From Miscanthus floridulus (lineage: Eukaryota; Streptophyta; Magnoliopsida; Poales; Poaceae), in NCBI RefSeq assembly GCF_019320115.1, contig NC_089598.1, forward strand, positions 82,604,059 through 82,668,058: 64,000 nucleotides of DNA. The letters are read 5' to 3'. A program made the translations under genes and the position numbers. This document shows, in pieces, positions 23,725 to 35,189 of the stretch. Within the stretch, counting starts at the first letter, position 1; each line of letters starts with the position of its first letter. The notes beneath the pieces are model-generated. The model saw only the letters and a list, made by a program, of their open reading frames with translations. It had not been told where the DNA came from and did no database searches.

Positions 23725-25868
23725 CTAGGGAGTGGCCACCTTGACCGAGAAGACCTCTCGGTGTTCCCTCTTTCGCTGCCACGCCGTAAGGCACGCCGAG
23801 GGTCCACTGAAGATCATGAAGGCATTGTGTACCTCGGAGAACCCGTCGTCCTTGTCATTGTCCCGGTCACCGGTGCCCTTCTGCTTGGTGTCGTCGTCGG
23901 GGAGCCCAAGCCTAGCATAGTAACGTCGCAGCATGGAGCAATCCTCGAGGGCGTGCTTTACTGGGCCTTGGTGGTAAGGGCAAGGTTTCTTAAGCATGTC
24001 GTCGAAAGGCCTGGGGCCCCTAGGGCCTCGGGGATTCTTGCGTTCTGCGGCCGCGACCAGATCGGCCTCGAGGACGGCTCGCTTCCCCTGGCGATCCTTC
24101 TTCTTTCTTTTGGGGAGGTGGGGAACCGAGGCCTCGAGGCCTCATCCCTCCGCTTCCCCTTGGAGAAGTTGGTGGCCCCTACAGCCTCTTCGCCCGAGGT
24201 GAAGTTGGTGGCGATGTCGAGGAGCACGGCAGCCGAGCGTAGCACGTTTCAGCCTAACTCTCGGACCAAGTCTCGGCAGGTGGTGCCGGAGAGGAAAGCC
24301 GAGACGATCTCTGAGTCGCCGACGCTGGGCAACTCGGTGCACTATTTAGAGAAGCACCGGATGAAGTCTCGGAGAGACTCGTCTGGTTTCTGGCGACAGC
24401 TCTTAAGGTCCTAGGAGTTTCCAGGGCGCACGTATGTGCCTTGGAAATTCCCGACGAAGATCCTAACCAAGTCGCGCCAATCGTGGATCTGAGAGGGAGG
24501 AAGGTGCTCGTGCCAGGCTCGCGCCGAGTCAGACAAGAGCAAGGGGAGGTTGCGGATGATGAGCAGGTCATCGTCTGCGCCGCCTAGCTGACAAGCCAGG
24601 CAGTAATCAGCGAGCCAGAGCTCGGGGTTGGTCTCGCCGCTATACTTGGTGAGGTTGGCTAGCTAGCGAAACCGGGCTGGAAACTGAGCATTGCGGATGG
24701 CTCTGCTGAAGACTCGAGGGCCGGGCGGTTCAGGAGAAGGACTACAGTCCTGCTCACTGTCGTAGCGGCCGCCCCGATGCGGATGGTAGCCTCGGGCGGG
24801 CCCCTCACTGTCGTGGCGTCGTCGTTGGTCGACCACCTCGTGGTCACCCTACGCCTCGTGTCGGTTGTCGAGGCGGTCATGGACCGAGGGGACCCTGTTG
24901 ATTATCGGCGCCCGAGCGGGCTCGGGACAAACCGAGGCCTCCCTATTCTGTCGATGTGGTGCTGAGGGGAGGTCCGAGACGGCTTCGCGCTGCCGAGAGG
25001 CGGAACTCTCTGCCTGCTGCACCGCGGCGGTCTCGAGGAGATCCCGGAGCTCACCGCAAACCCATCGCCCTTCCATGGTAGAGGGCTCAGGCATCGCGCG
25101 CACTAGTATCGCCGCAGCCACGACATTCTAGCTAGCGTGATTGAAGATTGGGGAACGATCGTCCCCTTCGTCGTCGTTGATGCGATGGTGTACATCATGA
25201 GCCCGTCACCGGGCTCCTCCGCCGTCACCACAGCCCTGCTACTCCTGCTCGAGAGTGTTTCGGAGTTGTTGCAGAAGGAGCCGATCTTGCTCAACCTTGG
25301 CCTGAAGCTCACGGAGCTGCTCCAGGTCCGGGCGTCGAAATTGTCCAAGGGCAAGGTTCTTGTTTCGTACTGCCGGTGGGACAATGCATGAAAGCGTGGC
25401 ATCGCCCATTCCCTAATGAAGCAGAGTGCGGTTGCCTACCCCCTCGTCCTCGTCGCCCATGCTTGGCATCCCAAGTCCGACGTGGAAGCACTCACGGGAG
25501 GGATCGTAAGTACCTTCATCGTCAGAATCGGAGTAGCCAAAGCAATAGTCACTTGCGGCCAAGAAGCGACGCATGGTTTCGTGGTCGTGGAGGTCGGAGA
25601 AATCCACTCCAACCCATGCCTCGTCCTCCTCCGAGGAGTCGGCGTGGGTGTGGGTCAAAGCGGTGGTGTCGAAGTCGAAAGCGAAGCGCTGGCGACACTC
25701 CAAGAGATCCGCGTGAGCGGAAGCATAGGCGTAAGCATAAGAGGCGGTGGCATTTCTCAACCCGAAGGGGTATGGAGAAGGTGCCATCGCCAGGCTCTGC
25801 TCCATCGGGGTTGGCTCCTCAGAGAGTGGTGGAGCGGAGCTTGATGTCAGGGCATCGCCGAGTGCCAC
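23725..25868 (-). pseudogene. gag of the Tat element, frame-disrupted
   Basis: The likely N-terminus begins at 25868 with MALGDALTSSSAPP and runs openly to 25413. The capsid-like core is broken into several frames (24254-24571 and neighbours; SLRDFIRCFSK and RDLVRELG are recognisable). A possible zinc-binding CPYHQGPVKHALEDC motif lies near 23940-23985, an atypical knuckle with His at the second position. Gag would package the RNA and form the particle. The leader between the primer-binding site and the first ATG is about 375 bases. Confidence 0.7.
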
Positions 25869-26242
25869 CGGTGTTTTTCCCTTGTCCAGGCTCAGGCTAG
25901 ACAGGTCCCCAACCAGGGACCTTGCGCCAACAGCTGGTCAAGGGATACCGTCAGAGAGCGGCGAGTCGCCCTGGGTTCGCGTAGCATCGGGGTGATCCTG
26001 CTTGCATCGTGCCCCACGAGCGCGGCGAGAGCGGCCGCCTAGGCACCGCCTGTGCCTGGGCTGCCGGTGCGTGACGTCGTCGTCGACAGGCGGGGCTCGG
26101 GGTGTGAGAAGTACCATGTCATACTCGTGCCCTAGAGACATGAACTCCAGGCTCCCAAACTAGACCACCGTGCCGAGACGCAGCGGTCGTACGGGGTCTG
26201 CCATCCGGAACTTGTTGGGATGACGAAACTAACACGTAGAGG

Positions 26243-26260
26243 CCCCTACCTGGCGTGCCA
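26243..26260 (-). other. Primer-binding site of the Tat element
   Basis: On the - strand the LTR ends ...CCGACA, then GT, then TGGCACGCCAGGTAGGGG. Starting with TGG and lying two bases inside the LTR, it is a standard tRNA-primed site; the sequence resembles those assigned to tRNA-Arg in Tat elements (from memory). The Gypsy LTR at 49838-50212 has nearly the same site. Confidence 0.8.
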
Positions 26261-26262
26261 AC

Positions 26263-27573
26263 TGTCGGTGTTTTGGACCGGGGGATCCTCAACCAACTAG
26301 TGAATTTATGCTGCGTGTTCCCAATCCCGGATGGTGATGCAAAGAGACACAAGGCTTATACTGGTTCAGGCAATTGGTGCCCTACGTCCAGTCTGAGAGA
26401 TCGATCTTGTATTCCTTGCACCAAAGTGCTTGTAGCAGGGGGGTTACAAGCACTATGAGAGAGGGAGCTAGTCCCAGGTCTCAGTAGGAAGTGATGTGGG
26501 ATGCTTGAGACGTTGCTCTCAGGTGATAGGGAAAGGTGTGTGTTACAGGGTGTTGCTCTTCGTGAGTGCCCCTCGCCCCCTAGAAATGGCCCAAGTCCTT
26601 TCCTTTTATAGTTTGAAGGGAGGACAAGGGTAGTACATGTGCTAACTATACGGCGTCGTGCAAACAGAGGCGGCGTGTCTGAGCCCTGTAGCCTGTTCCT
26701 GTGGCGGTGTGGTCATCGGAGTGGTCCGTCCTTGGAGCGCTGGGGCGACGTGCTGGTCACATCAGATCCTGTGCGTCATGGGAGCTCTAGGGCTGCCTCG
26801 GAGCGGGTGCGGCGGTCAGCGTGCGGGTCGCTGTGGATTGACTACGCATGAGGTCGAGGCTCGGTTGGTGCCGAGGCTGAACCGTGGTGGGGGGTCTCGG
26901 CAGACGTGAATCCCGAGATAGTCGAGACCCTGGCGTAGAGTGCCAAGGCCTAGAGGGAGCGGTCGATCTGGTACACTGGTTCGGAGGTGATGATGACCCG
27001 GGCCAGACTTCCCATGCCGCGTTGTCTTCGGGGCGGGGATTGCGGGGCACAGTGCGGGCGCTGATCGTGGGCACAGCGCCAGAATACAGTGGCCGGTAAT
27101 CCTCGCCGCGCCCTGTCTCAGCCGGTATGGTGTTGATGCGACTTCTTGTCCCGTCGGCCACTCGGTGGTGTCGAGCCGCCGTCCGACTGAGATCGCGGGA
27201 GTGGTTGACGCATTAATAGGACGTGACATGTTGTCGGGAAGACCGGTCGAGGCGGGAGTGACGGGTTATTGACAAGCCAGCCTCGAGTGATACGGAGGGT
27301 AGCTGCCTCATTCGAGGCTGTACGCACGGGGCCTCGGGCGAGACGGAGATTGGGCTCCTTGCCGAGGCCTTCCGCGAGAGGCCTCGCATGAGGCGGAGAT
27401 TTCGTCAGGGCGCCGAGACCTCCCGTGCGAGGCCTTAGGCGAGGCAGAGAGCCAGTGGGCTTCGGACGAGGCCGGTGATGAACCCATGGCTTACCTTCTG
27501 GCTTCGTTGTTGATGGGATTTAAGTGACTCTTTTGGTGTACGCTCGGGGTACCCCGTTCTATGGTACCCGACA
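26263..27573 (-). repeat. 5' LTR of the Tat element, complete (1311 bp)
   Basis: Bounded by TGTCGG at 26263 and CCGACA at 27573, so both ends have TG...CA. It matches the left LTR over about 1.15 kb. The adjoining CTATT (27574-27578) is the expected 5-bp target copy. Confidence 0.9.
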
Positions 27574-27578
27574 CTATT

Positions 27579-30468
27579 GTTTTTCCAGGCGGTATGTTTT
27601 GGTCCTTCAACCATGTAGTTAGTCGTTGCTTGTGTTGTTTCATGACCCAATCATCCAAACGGCCATTTCTCTCCGCCATAATGATAGCCAAGTGTTCATC
27701 AATGTACGGTTGCATTAGTTGTGTACTCTGCAAGACACTGTAATGCGCCCGACTCACCTCTTTATAATCATGGTCGATGAACACTTTTCTACCACTGGTG
27801 CCCTTCCTAGCCAGCCTACCCTTGTGACGAGAATCGGGTTTACCAATCCCTTTCTGTACTTTTAGGTACTCTCGACAGCACTCGATGACTTCTTCAGTAT
27901 TGTAACCCTCTATCATGGAGCCCTTTGGATATGCTCAATTATGCATGTATCAACTTAGAACCGACATGAACCGCTCGTAGGACCACATTTCATGCAAGTA
28001 GCAAGGGCCCAGCGCCTGTATCTGATGAACCATGTGAATCATGAGATGTGGCATTATATCAAAAAAAGCAGGAGGTAAACACATCTCTAGTTGGTTTTGT
28101 GTCTCCGCCACAAATTCATATAGGTCACTCAGCTCTTGCTTGCCAATCGTCTTCTATGAGATCTTTGAAAAAAAGTAGCACATGCGGGTGATGGCCATTT
28201 TCAAGAACTCTGGCTTTATAGCCCTAATTGTAAAAGGTAGAAACACTGTCAGCATCATATGGCAATCATGAGCCTTCTAGTGTGTTATTGACAAGTCCTT
28301 CATCGACACTAGCTTCTTCACATTTGCTGAAAACCCAGTCGAGACTTTGATCTCCCTCAGGAAAGTGCATATAGCTCTCTTCTCGTCTGGTGTTAGGTTG
28401 AAGCACGCCATGGATAGTGTATTTTCCATTAGCCTCAGGTACTGGGTGAAGCTGTGGCATCACGTTTAGCTGTACCATGTCTTTCTGTGCTTTCAAACCA
28501 TCCTTTGACTTGCCTATGTCCATCAAGGTAGCAATGAGACTCTCAAAGACATTCTTCTGCACGTACATAGCATCAATGGCATGGGGGACCTCCAAGTCTG
28601 GCCAATAAGGCAGATACTAAAAGAAGATCGATTGTTTCTTGAAAGGTACGCCTTCGACAGGAGGTGTGCTTCTATCTATGTTCGTCCCATCCGGATTCTT
28701 CTTTCCATAGATGACGCGTATGTTTTTCACCATTCTGTACACGTGTTCTCCGTTATGACGTCTCTCCGAAGGGGGTTCAATCTCCAGGGCGTTGTCATAA
28801 AATCTAAAGAACAATTTGCTGCGGTACTTGTGACTTATCTTTAAGAAGCATCGGTTCCTTAGGTAAACTATCTTCTTGAATGTATCCAGGTATACCCATG
28901 TAGTACCATCCAAGCAAACCAAGCATCACGTCTTTCCTTTGATCTGTCCAGACAAAGCAAACAGCGCGGGATAATCATTGGTAGTAACAAATATTATTGC
29001 TCTATATATGAAGTTCTCCTTTCGGAACGCATCGTACATCTACTCCCTATGCCTCCATAGCCTCTCCATTTCTTGCATCAAAGGCTTGAGGAACACGTCT
29101 ATATCAATACCTGGTTGTTTAGGGCCAGAAATAAGAATAGTGAGGAGAAGGTACTTTCTCTTCTGACACAACCATGTTGGGATGTTGTACATGGTCAAGA
29201 TCACTGACCATGTGTTGTGGTCGCTCATCCTCTCATTGAAGGGATTCATTCCATCGGTGCTCAAGCCAAACCGTACATTTCTTGGATCATCGCTGAATTC
29301 TTTGTGCTTCTCATCAAACCTTTGCCACTGACTACAATCAGCCGGGTGTGCAATCTTATCATCATCCACCTTGTGCTCATCATCCCACCATGTCATGAGT
29401 GCGGCTTCTTTAGGGTTTAGGAAGATACGTCTCAAGCGGTCGGTCACTAGCAGGTACCACATTACCAAGGCAGAAATTCTTCTCTACTTTGTATCGTTGC
29501 CTAATGGAGTGTCCTCTGGGGGCTGAGATTCTTGTACCACCTTTTTTGTACCCTTCTTATTCCTCTTTTTTCCCCATGGAGGCTTCGTCCCCACCGTAAA
29601 GGTCATTGTTCTTGTACCGGCTGGCCCCACACCGGGGACATTTATTCAGTGACTTGAACGTTTCGCCACAAAAAAGTATACAGTGGTTGGGACATGCATG
29701 GATTTTTTCAACCCCCATTGTCAATGGACTTATAACCTTCTTCGCTTGGTATGTGTTGGTGGGAACTGAGTTTGGTTGTGGCAGCACCCATGACAGGAGA
29801 TGCAATAGATCATTGAAACTACAGCCTGACCAGCCGTACTTAGCCTTCAGGATGAGCAGCTCAAGCACAAAATGTAGCAATGTCCAATGTGTCGGACAGC
29901 CCTTTTCAACACCATACACAGTCTCCTTCGATGCTTTTGTCACTCTTTCTAAATTTTCTAGACCTTTCGGGCTATTTAGTAAAATCTCTGGTCCAAGGGC
30001 TCGAATCATGTCCTCCAAATCATCTTCATCCCCGACACGTGCTCCACCATCATTATTGGCACCACCTTCGTCGTTACCATCCCAACCACTAGCATCACCA
30101 CCTTGTTCATTGCCAAACTCGAAATCCATTCGTGCATCAAGCTCTGCTGAATATTGGGACATGGATTTTATGGTTTCGTCATCGTATTCTTCCTCATCCT
30201 CATCGTTAACAATAACTGTTTCACCATGATGAATCCATACTGTGTAGTCCCCAACAAATCCTCGCATAATCAAATGTGATCTGATGATAGTCATATATGT
30301 CCATGCCATACGGTTCTTGTAATCTTTATAGGGGCAAATAATTATATCCTTATTTTCTTTCAATGTCGTTGCATGCTTCTTTGTGGCTTCAATAAATTTA
30401 TCCATCTCTTCACGGAAACCTGCCTTGAACCTTAACGAACCATACATCCAAGAGTTCCTGTACTCCAT
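27579..30468 (-). pseudogene. CACTA TNP2-type transposase, decayed and cut by the Tat insertion
   Basis: The start MEYRNSWMYG at 30468 opens a transposase-associated N-terminal domain ending in RGFVGDYTVWIHHGE (to about 30227), followed by an acidic Asp/Gly-rich linker. The Transposase_21/TNP2 core follows in pieces: HACPNHCILFCGETFKSLNK (29640-29710), DPRNVRFGLSTDGMNPFNER (29217-29290) and TWLCQKRKYLLLT (29150). A DUF4216-like part at 28617-28922 is out of order with a full gene only by frame breaks. A 1-base frameshift lies near 28275, before HDCHMMLTVF. The C-terminal DUF4218-like segment (27579-27916) stops at the Tat LTR. TNP2 cuts the CACTA ends. Domain names are from family knowledge. 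Confidence 0.85.
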
Positions 30469-31227
30469 CTTTTACAACAACAACAAAACAAACATTAAAG
30501 GACTACTTATTCAGATATATATAAAAATGAATCAAATTAATAATTACTTGAGAATAATTATATATACTTCAGATATATATGAATATAAATCTAATATAAT
30601 TACATGAAGCATACAAACACACCATGGTAGAGAAAAATTAATTAATGACCCATTTATCCATAAATAATTAAAATACATATTTATTGATTACAATAAACAA
30701 TTTTAAAGACAACAATTAGCAATAATTATACTTACCCAATATCTTTCATACAAACCCTAGTCCAATTTTATCAAACATAAATTTACAAAAATGAAATTAA
30801 TAAAAAAACAAACCCGAGATCTAGATCTACGTGCACATGAAACATGCATAAAACTAACTAATTGTTCACTAAAATCAAGAAACATGGACTAAATAAGGGT
30901 ATGATCTTATTCCCCTCCCTAATTTACCCTAGTACATTTAAAACTTGGGTCTAATTTGCTTCATAAGTAGCTCAAGCACCATAGAAGAGAGAAAAACAAA
31001 ACTCTAATTACTTACTAACCAACCATTAAAACTTCAAAAAAAATGTGGAATAACATTTTCTTACCTTCTACAACCTCTCCACCAAAGAATTTGAGACCAA
31101 AACCTTCCCCCCTTAGTAGAGCAATTTTTGGAAGATGCCCAAGGTCCTCCCCACCTTTCTTTCACGGGTTGGAGTAAGTAACCTGAGGAGGAAGAAGGTG
31201 TTGCAGCTATTTTATATGTGGGTCATT
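30469..31227. other. 5' leader of the CACTA transposase unit
   Basis: AT-rich sequence lies between the TNP2 start and the subterminal repeats. No open frame of note is present. It should contain the transposase promoter and 5' UTR, but no element can be named with confidence. Confidence 0.5.
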
Positions 31228-31500
31228 TGTAGGAGCGGCTGGTGATTGAGCCACCCCTACAAATCGGAGCTATATATACGGGGGCATTTATAGGGCGGCT
31301 CAATCACCAGCCGCCCCTACAAATAGCAACTCCAGGGACGGCTGGTGATTGAGCCGCCCCTACAAATCAGACCACATTTGTAGGAGCGGCTCGTATCACC
31401 AGCCGCCCATGTTGTTTCATTTGTAGGGGCGGCTAGTGTCTGAGCATCCGAGCACGCCTCTATAGAGGCGGCTCCATCATCAACCGCCCCTACAAAATTC
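31228..31500. repeat. CACTA subterminal inverted repeats
   Basis: Several foldback units alternate TTTGTAGGGGCGGCT with AGCCGCCCCTACAAAT, separated by short spacers such as GGTGATTG. At least four foldbacks occur between 31228 and 31495. They resemble the internal copy at 11555-11655 and fit the transposase-binding repeats near CACTA termini. Confidence 0.85.
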
Positions 31501-31515
31501 GTTGCTTAAAAAAAA

Positions 31516-31531
31516 CGGTTTTTACCTAGTG
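31516..31531 (-). mobile_element. CACTA terminal inverted repeat
   Basis: Read inward on the - strand the element begins CACTAGGTAAAAACCG, a typical CACTA terminus. The adjacent TTC (31532-31534) would be one copy of the 3-bp target duplication. The partner terminus was not found at the left side. Confidence 0.82.
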
Positions 31532-31613
31532 TTCCATTCTCTCCGATCGTCCCCGAGGGCCGGGACGTGCAGTTCTCGGTAGGTTGACCGTGTGTTGCTC
31601 GAGAGTGACCTGG

Positions 31614-31853
31614 GCCTTGTTCACTTTGTAAATTTTTTGAATTCGATGAATAGTACCACTTTCGTCTTATTTGGCAAATATTGTCCAATCGTGGACCAAC
31701 TAGGCTCAAAAGATTCATCTCGTGATTTTCAACTAAACTGTGTAATTAGTTATTTTTTTACCTACATTTAATACTCCATGCAAGCGGCTAAAAATTAATG
31801 TGATGGAAAGAGAGTAAAAAAACTTGAAATTTGGATGGCATCTAAACAAGGCC
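31614..31853. mobile_element. Tourist-like MITE, 240 bp, target duplication CTG
   Basis: Ends GGCCTTGTTCA on the left and, inward from the right, GGCCTTGTTTA. CTG flanks both sides (31611-31613, 31854-31856). The interior shares TTTAATACTCCATG and TAATTAG-type text with the elements at 37423 and 44941, so the three belong to related families. Confidence 0.82.
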
Positions 31854-33461
31854 CTGCTATGAACGTGGAAATGAAGAGTCCAAGCAGTCACTCGTCACTG
31901 GCCTGCTACTGGTCGTCGCCGTGACAGATTGTTCGCCGGACTTTCCGAGGCTCTGATCGGCATGCAGCGCGCGCGTCAGCGGTAGACGAGAGCGCCAAGC
32001 AGGAAATCAGTTTCAGGAGGAAAACGAGCAGAAAGGTGACGAAAACGCGCGCCGACTCGGTTTTGAGTTTTGACCTGCCGCCGTAGGGGACCCGGCCGGC
32101 CGGCCGGCCTCTGATTCCAATGGATGACGATAGTAATACAGTACACGTACGTACGATTAGTCTCTGTTCGTTGCCATGGCTGTTGATTTTTGTACCTGAT
32201 GATGCTGTAGACCGAGTTCTTCCCAAGTCGATCGGTGGTGAGTGCGACAGGTAACATCTCCTGCTTTTTCTGTTGCCGCACAAGTCAATGCGCCAAGAAA
32301 ATTTTGTCGTGCGTCTTTCCTACAAGCTATATATGCTAGGTACAGTACGTAGCTCACATTCTGCGACTGACATCTGATTCTGAGTTGCACCAAAAACAAT
32401 AAACTTTATATTCGTTGGTGCATGCATGCATGCATGGAAATAGAAACCAGCATGGTTTCAGAATTATCCGGCCTGCTATGTTTCTGAAAATAACTGCGTC
32501 TAAGAACGACAAACGATATAGGAAAAGAAAACGTACTGACTGCTGATATTCTGATAAGGAGCGTCAGCTTGATGCTTGCACCGGATCGATCTTGTAAAAA
32601 TGATTCTAGCCTGCTCTAGAGCGAGCTCGTGGGGTAGCTAGGTAAAACGTGTTACTAGCTAGGAGATGGACGACGTTAATTTCCAAGCTACGCTATGTCC
32701 AGATCTCTGACCAGCTACAGATCGCTACGACGTAGAATGCAGAATTTACCCACTAGTAGGTTGCTAAAAGACGGACGATCCCAAGACGGACATCGGCCGC
32801 CGTTATCTGCATGCCTGCCGCCCGCCACCAAGACTGACCGCGGCAATGGAGTAGTACTAGTACTAGAAGCTAGCAGCATTGCACGGAAAAGGTGCACGTC
32901 CTGGCAATGGCATTGGTACCGCGTCGATCGCCAAAATCACTGGTCCATTCCGTTCGATCCAGGCATCAATAATGATTGACCGGGCAGAGGCTAGCTAGAG
33001 CGCTGTGCTGTGCCCGGGCCACTGCCATCGAAGAAGAGCGCCGCAGTGCTGCCATTTTTTTTTTTTACTCTTGCCAGTTTTCCTTAGTAGTAGGATATAA
33101 TAATAAAAAAGAGAGAGCAAAACTTTACAGCAAAAATACGGCACCCAACTATCACACTGGGCTCGATTTCACTCGTGGGGCTAGCTATCACAATTCACAG
33201 CTGAAGACCTGAGCACTACGTGCAAAGCAAGACAGAACTGACTCAAGATAAAAAGAGTACAACACTCCTATAAGAAAGGGAAGCCATGGGATGACTAGCT
33301 ATCAGATTAACTGCAACTAATAATGTTAATTTTCAGCATGAAGATCTTGTAGTAACTTGCAATGCATACAGCCATCAAACATGCGGGAGAGGGACCTCCT
33401 CTAGAGGCTATTATCCAATAGTTTTACCACTAGCTAGTTTTAGGGAGGTTAGAAAAAAGTG

Positions 33462-33463
<2 letters not shown>

Positions 33464-33503
<40 letters not shown>
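33464..33503. repeat. AC dinucleotide microsatellite, 20 repeats
   Basis: An uninterrupted 40-base run of AC units, the longest simple repeat in the window and a likely length-variable marker. Confidence 0.97.
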
Positions 33504-33505
<2 letters not shown>

Positions 33506-35166
33506 TATACATGCACGGACGAGATGGGCAAACGTTTCATAGTCACATGTACTTCAACTGTTATATGGTTCTCTAGAGACTTTAGAGAGGCATGTGGCAC
33601 AGTAGAAATAGGACATGTTCTTTTGTAGCTTCCTAAATGTAGCGTTTGCTGCAACTCTCTAACAGTGCTTCCTATCCATAAGATAGAGGGAGGCCATGTG
33701 ACTCAATTCTGAAATAATGCGTTGCCAAGACCAATGTATTTCAGCAAATCTTAGGTGCTCTCTCGTCATAGTGATCTGAAAGGGTTCATTTCAATCCCTA
33801 CGCTGGTAGACACCTCATTCCTTTCAAAGTACAAACAAACTTGTGACTAGCTAGAACACGACCAGACCCCCCACCCCACCCACCCACCAGAACAAGCAAA
33901 AGCTTGGGCAACTGGAGTTGATAAGACTTAGGTACAAGGACTAAGATTGGCCCTTCATTCAAAGGAAAACATGATACACAGCTCTCCTGCGTATTCTGGC
34001 AGAGAAAAAAAAGCATGGCAGGTAGGAAGCTAGAGATCCCTTTTGGTGCCTTCAAGCAGCTACTTCCAACGTGTGTGGTTCTCTCTTTTGATTCTGATGA
34101 TGTCTCAAGCAATGCCTACCTTCACCACCCTAGAATTGTGTGCCGAGGAAACATCTCATATGGCCCTTTAAAAGTTCAACAACTAGCGTCACATGATTAA
34201 TTCCATTCTAGTTTGCCAGTCACAGTTGCAATCCTAAAGCTTGGGTTTACATTATTGAAACATGGCACGTATATATATGCAAAGCTGAACAATATGGTGT
34301 ATAGTACATGCCTGACTCTCATGAAAGAAATAAATATTCAGAATGATGAGATATCTTGCATGACAAACCAACTAGTGCATAACTCTGAAAACAAGGATGA
34401 ATGGAAAAACAATCCCCTCTAGAATTATTGTGAAACAACTCACATACCATACCACAATGGATTGAATTATGCTATGAATGAAGATGAGAACAAACTTGTA
34501 CCAACAACTGTCCTCACTTCTCAAGCGGATGCCCCATTCCCTTTTGCCTCTGGATCATCTGGCAGTCCCATGACTCTGAATTCTGAATGTGGCATATCAG
34601 CATGTGCAATTAAGGGCCGAGTTGGTATGAGTTCTGAATTCTGAATTCCAATACACGCAATCATTTGTGAACGAAAGTCATGGTCCAGTCATGAGGATGA
34701 ACTAAGCAGATGCATTGGGAATGATAATGATGAGATATTTGTTGTGGGAGAGGCCGCATGCTTCTTCGTCGCTAATAACCTACACCAAAATAAAGACAAC
34801 TTGGTACTAACTGACTACTCCCTATTAAAAAGAACTGACAAACTAATAGCCCTGCTTGATCCAAGGACAAGTATTTATCTTGACCGTACTTACTTTAAGT
34901 TATCATCAGCACATGATAGAAAGTGAACAAAAACAGTTGTAGGCATGACATGTCCTGACATAGTGACACTAAGTACTACCAAAAGGGCTGGAAAGAGCTG
35001 GTATGGGGTTACCGACAAAATGGTGGTTGACCATGGTTTAATTTATTTGCTAAATTGCAGTATCAAAATCACCATGCACAATTAGCTAGTACAACACAAC
35101 TTAATTGATAACATGACTCATAGTTCAGTTGAGAATTTGTTTACTGGTACTGATTCCCTAGTAGCC

Positions 35167-35189
35167 TATATATATATATATATATATAT
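35167..35189. repeat. TA dinucleotide tract
   Basis: About 23 bases of alternating TA. Confidence 0.95.

Larger units (their letters stand above)
11964..27573 (-). mobile_element. Tat-lineage Gypsy LTR retrotransposon with antisense gene
   Basis: The element is read on the - strand. It has a 5' LTR (26263-27573), a primer-binding site (26243-26260), gag, protease, reverse transcriptase, two RNase H domains and integrase (25868 down to 19786), then an oppositely oriented gene (15356-19215), tandem repeats, and a truncated 3' LTR (11964-13110). The domain order puts integrase last, as in Gypsy. The second RNase H and the antisense gene between pol and the 3' LTR mark the Tat group (Ogre, RIRE2, Grande, Retand). 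Several stops in pol show it is no longer autonomous. It sits between two parts of CACTA sequence and appears to have cut the CACTA TNP2 gene. The CTATT flanking the right LTR (27574-27578) would be the target duplication, but its partner is lost with the left end. Confidence 0.88.

Noticed and set aside
31346..31366. A miR171 gene
   Set aside because: Only 11 bases match and the rest is the transposon repeat.
31228..31500. CRISPR-like array of repeats and spacers
   Set aside because: The units are inverted foldbacks next to a CACTA terminus, and the genome is eukaryotic.
32695..32979. A 94-residue + strand frame
   Set aside because: Low-complexity composition with no homology recognised; lies in intergenic DNA.
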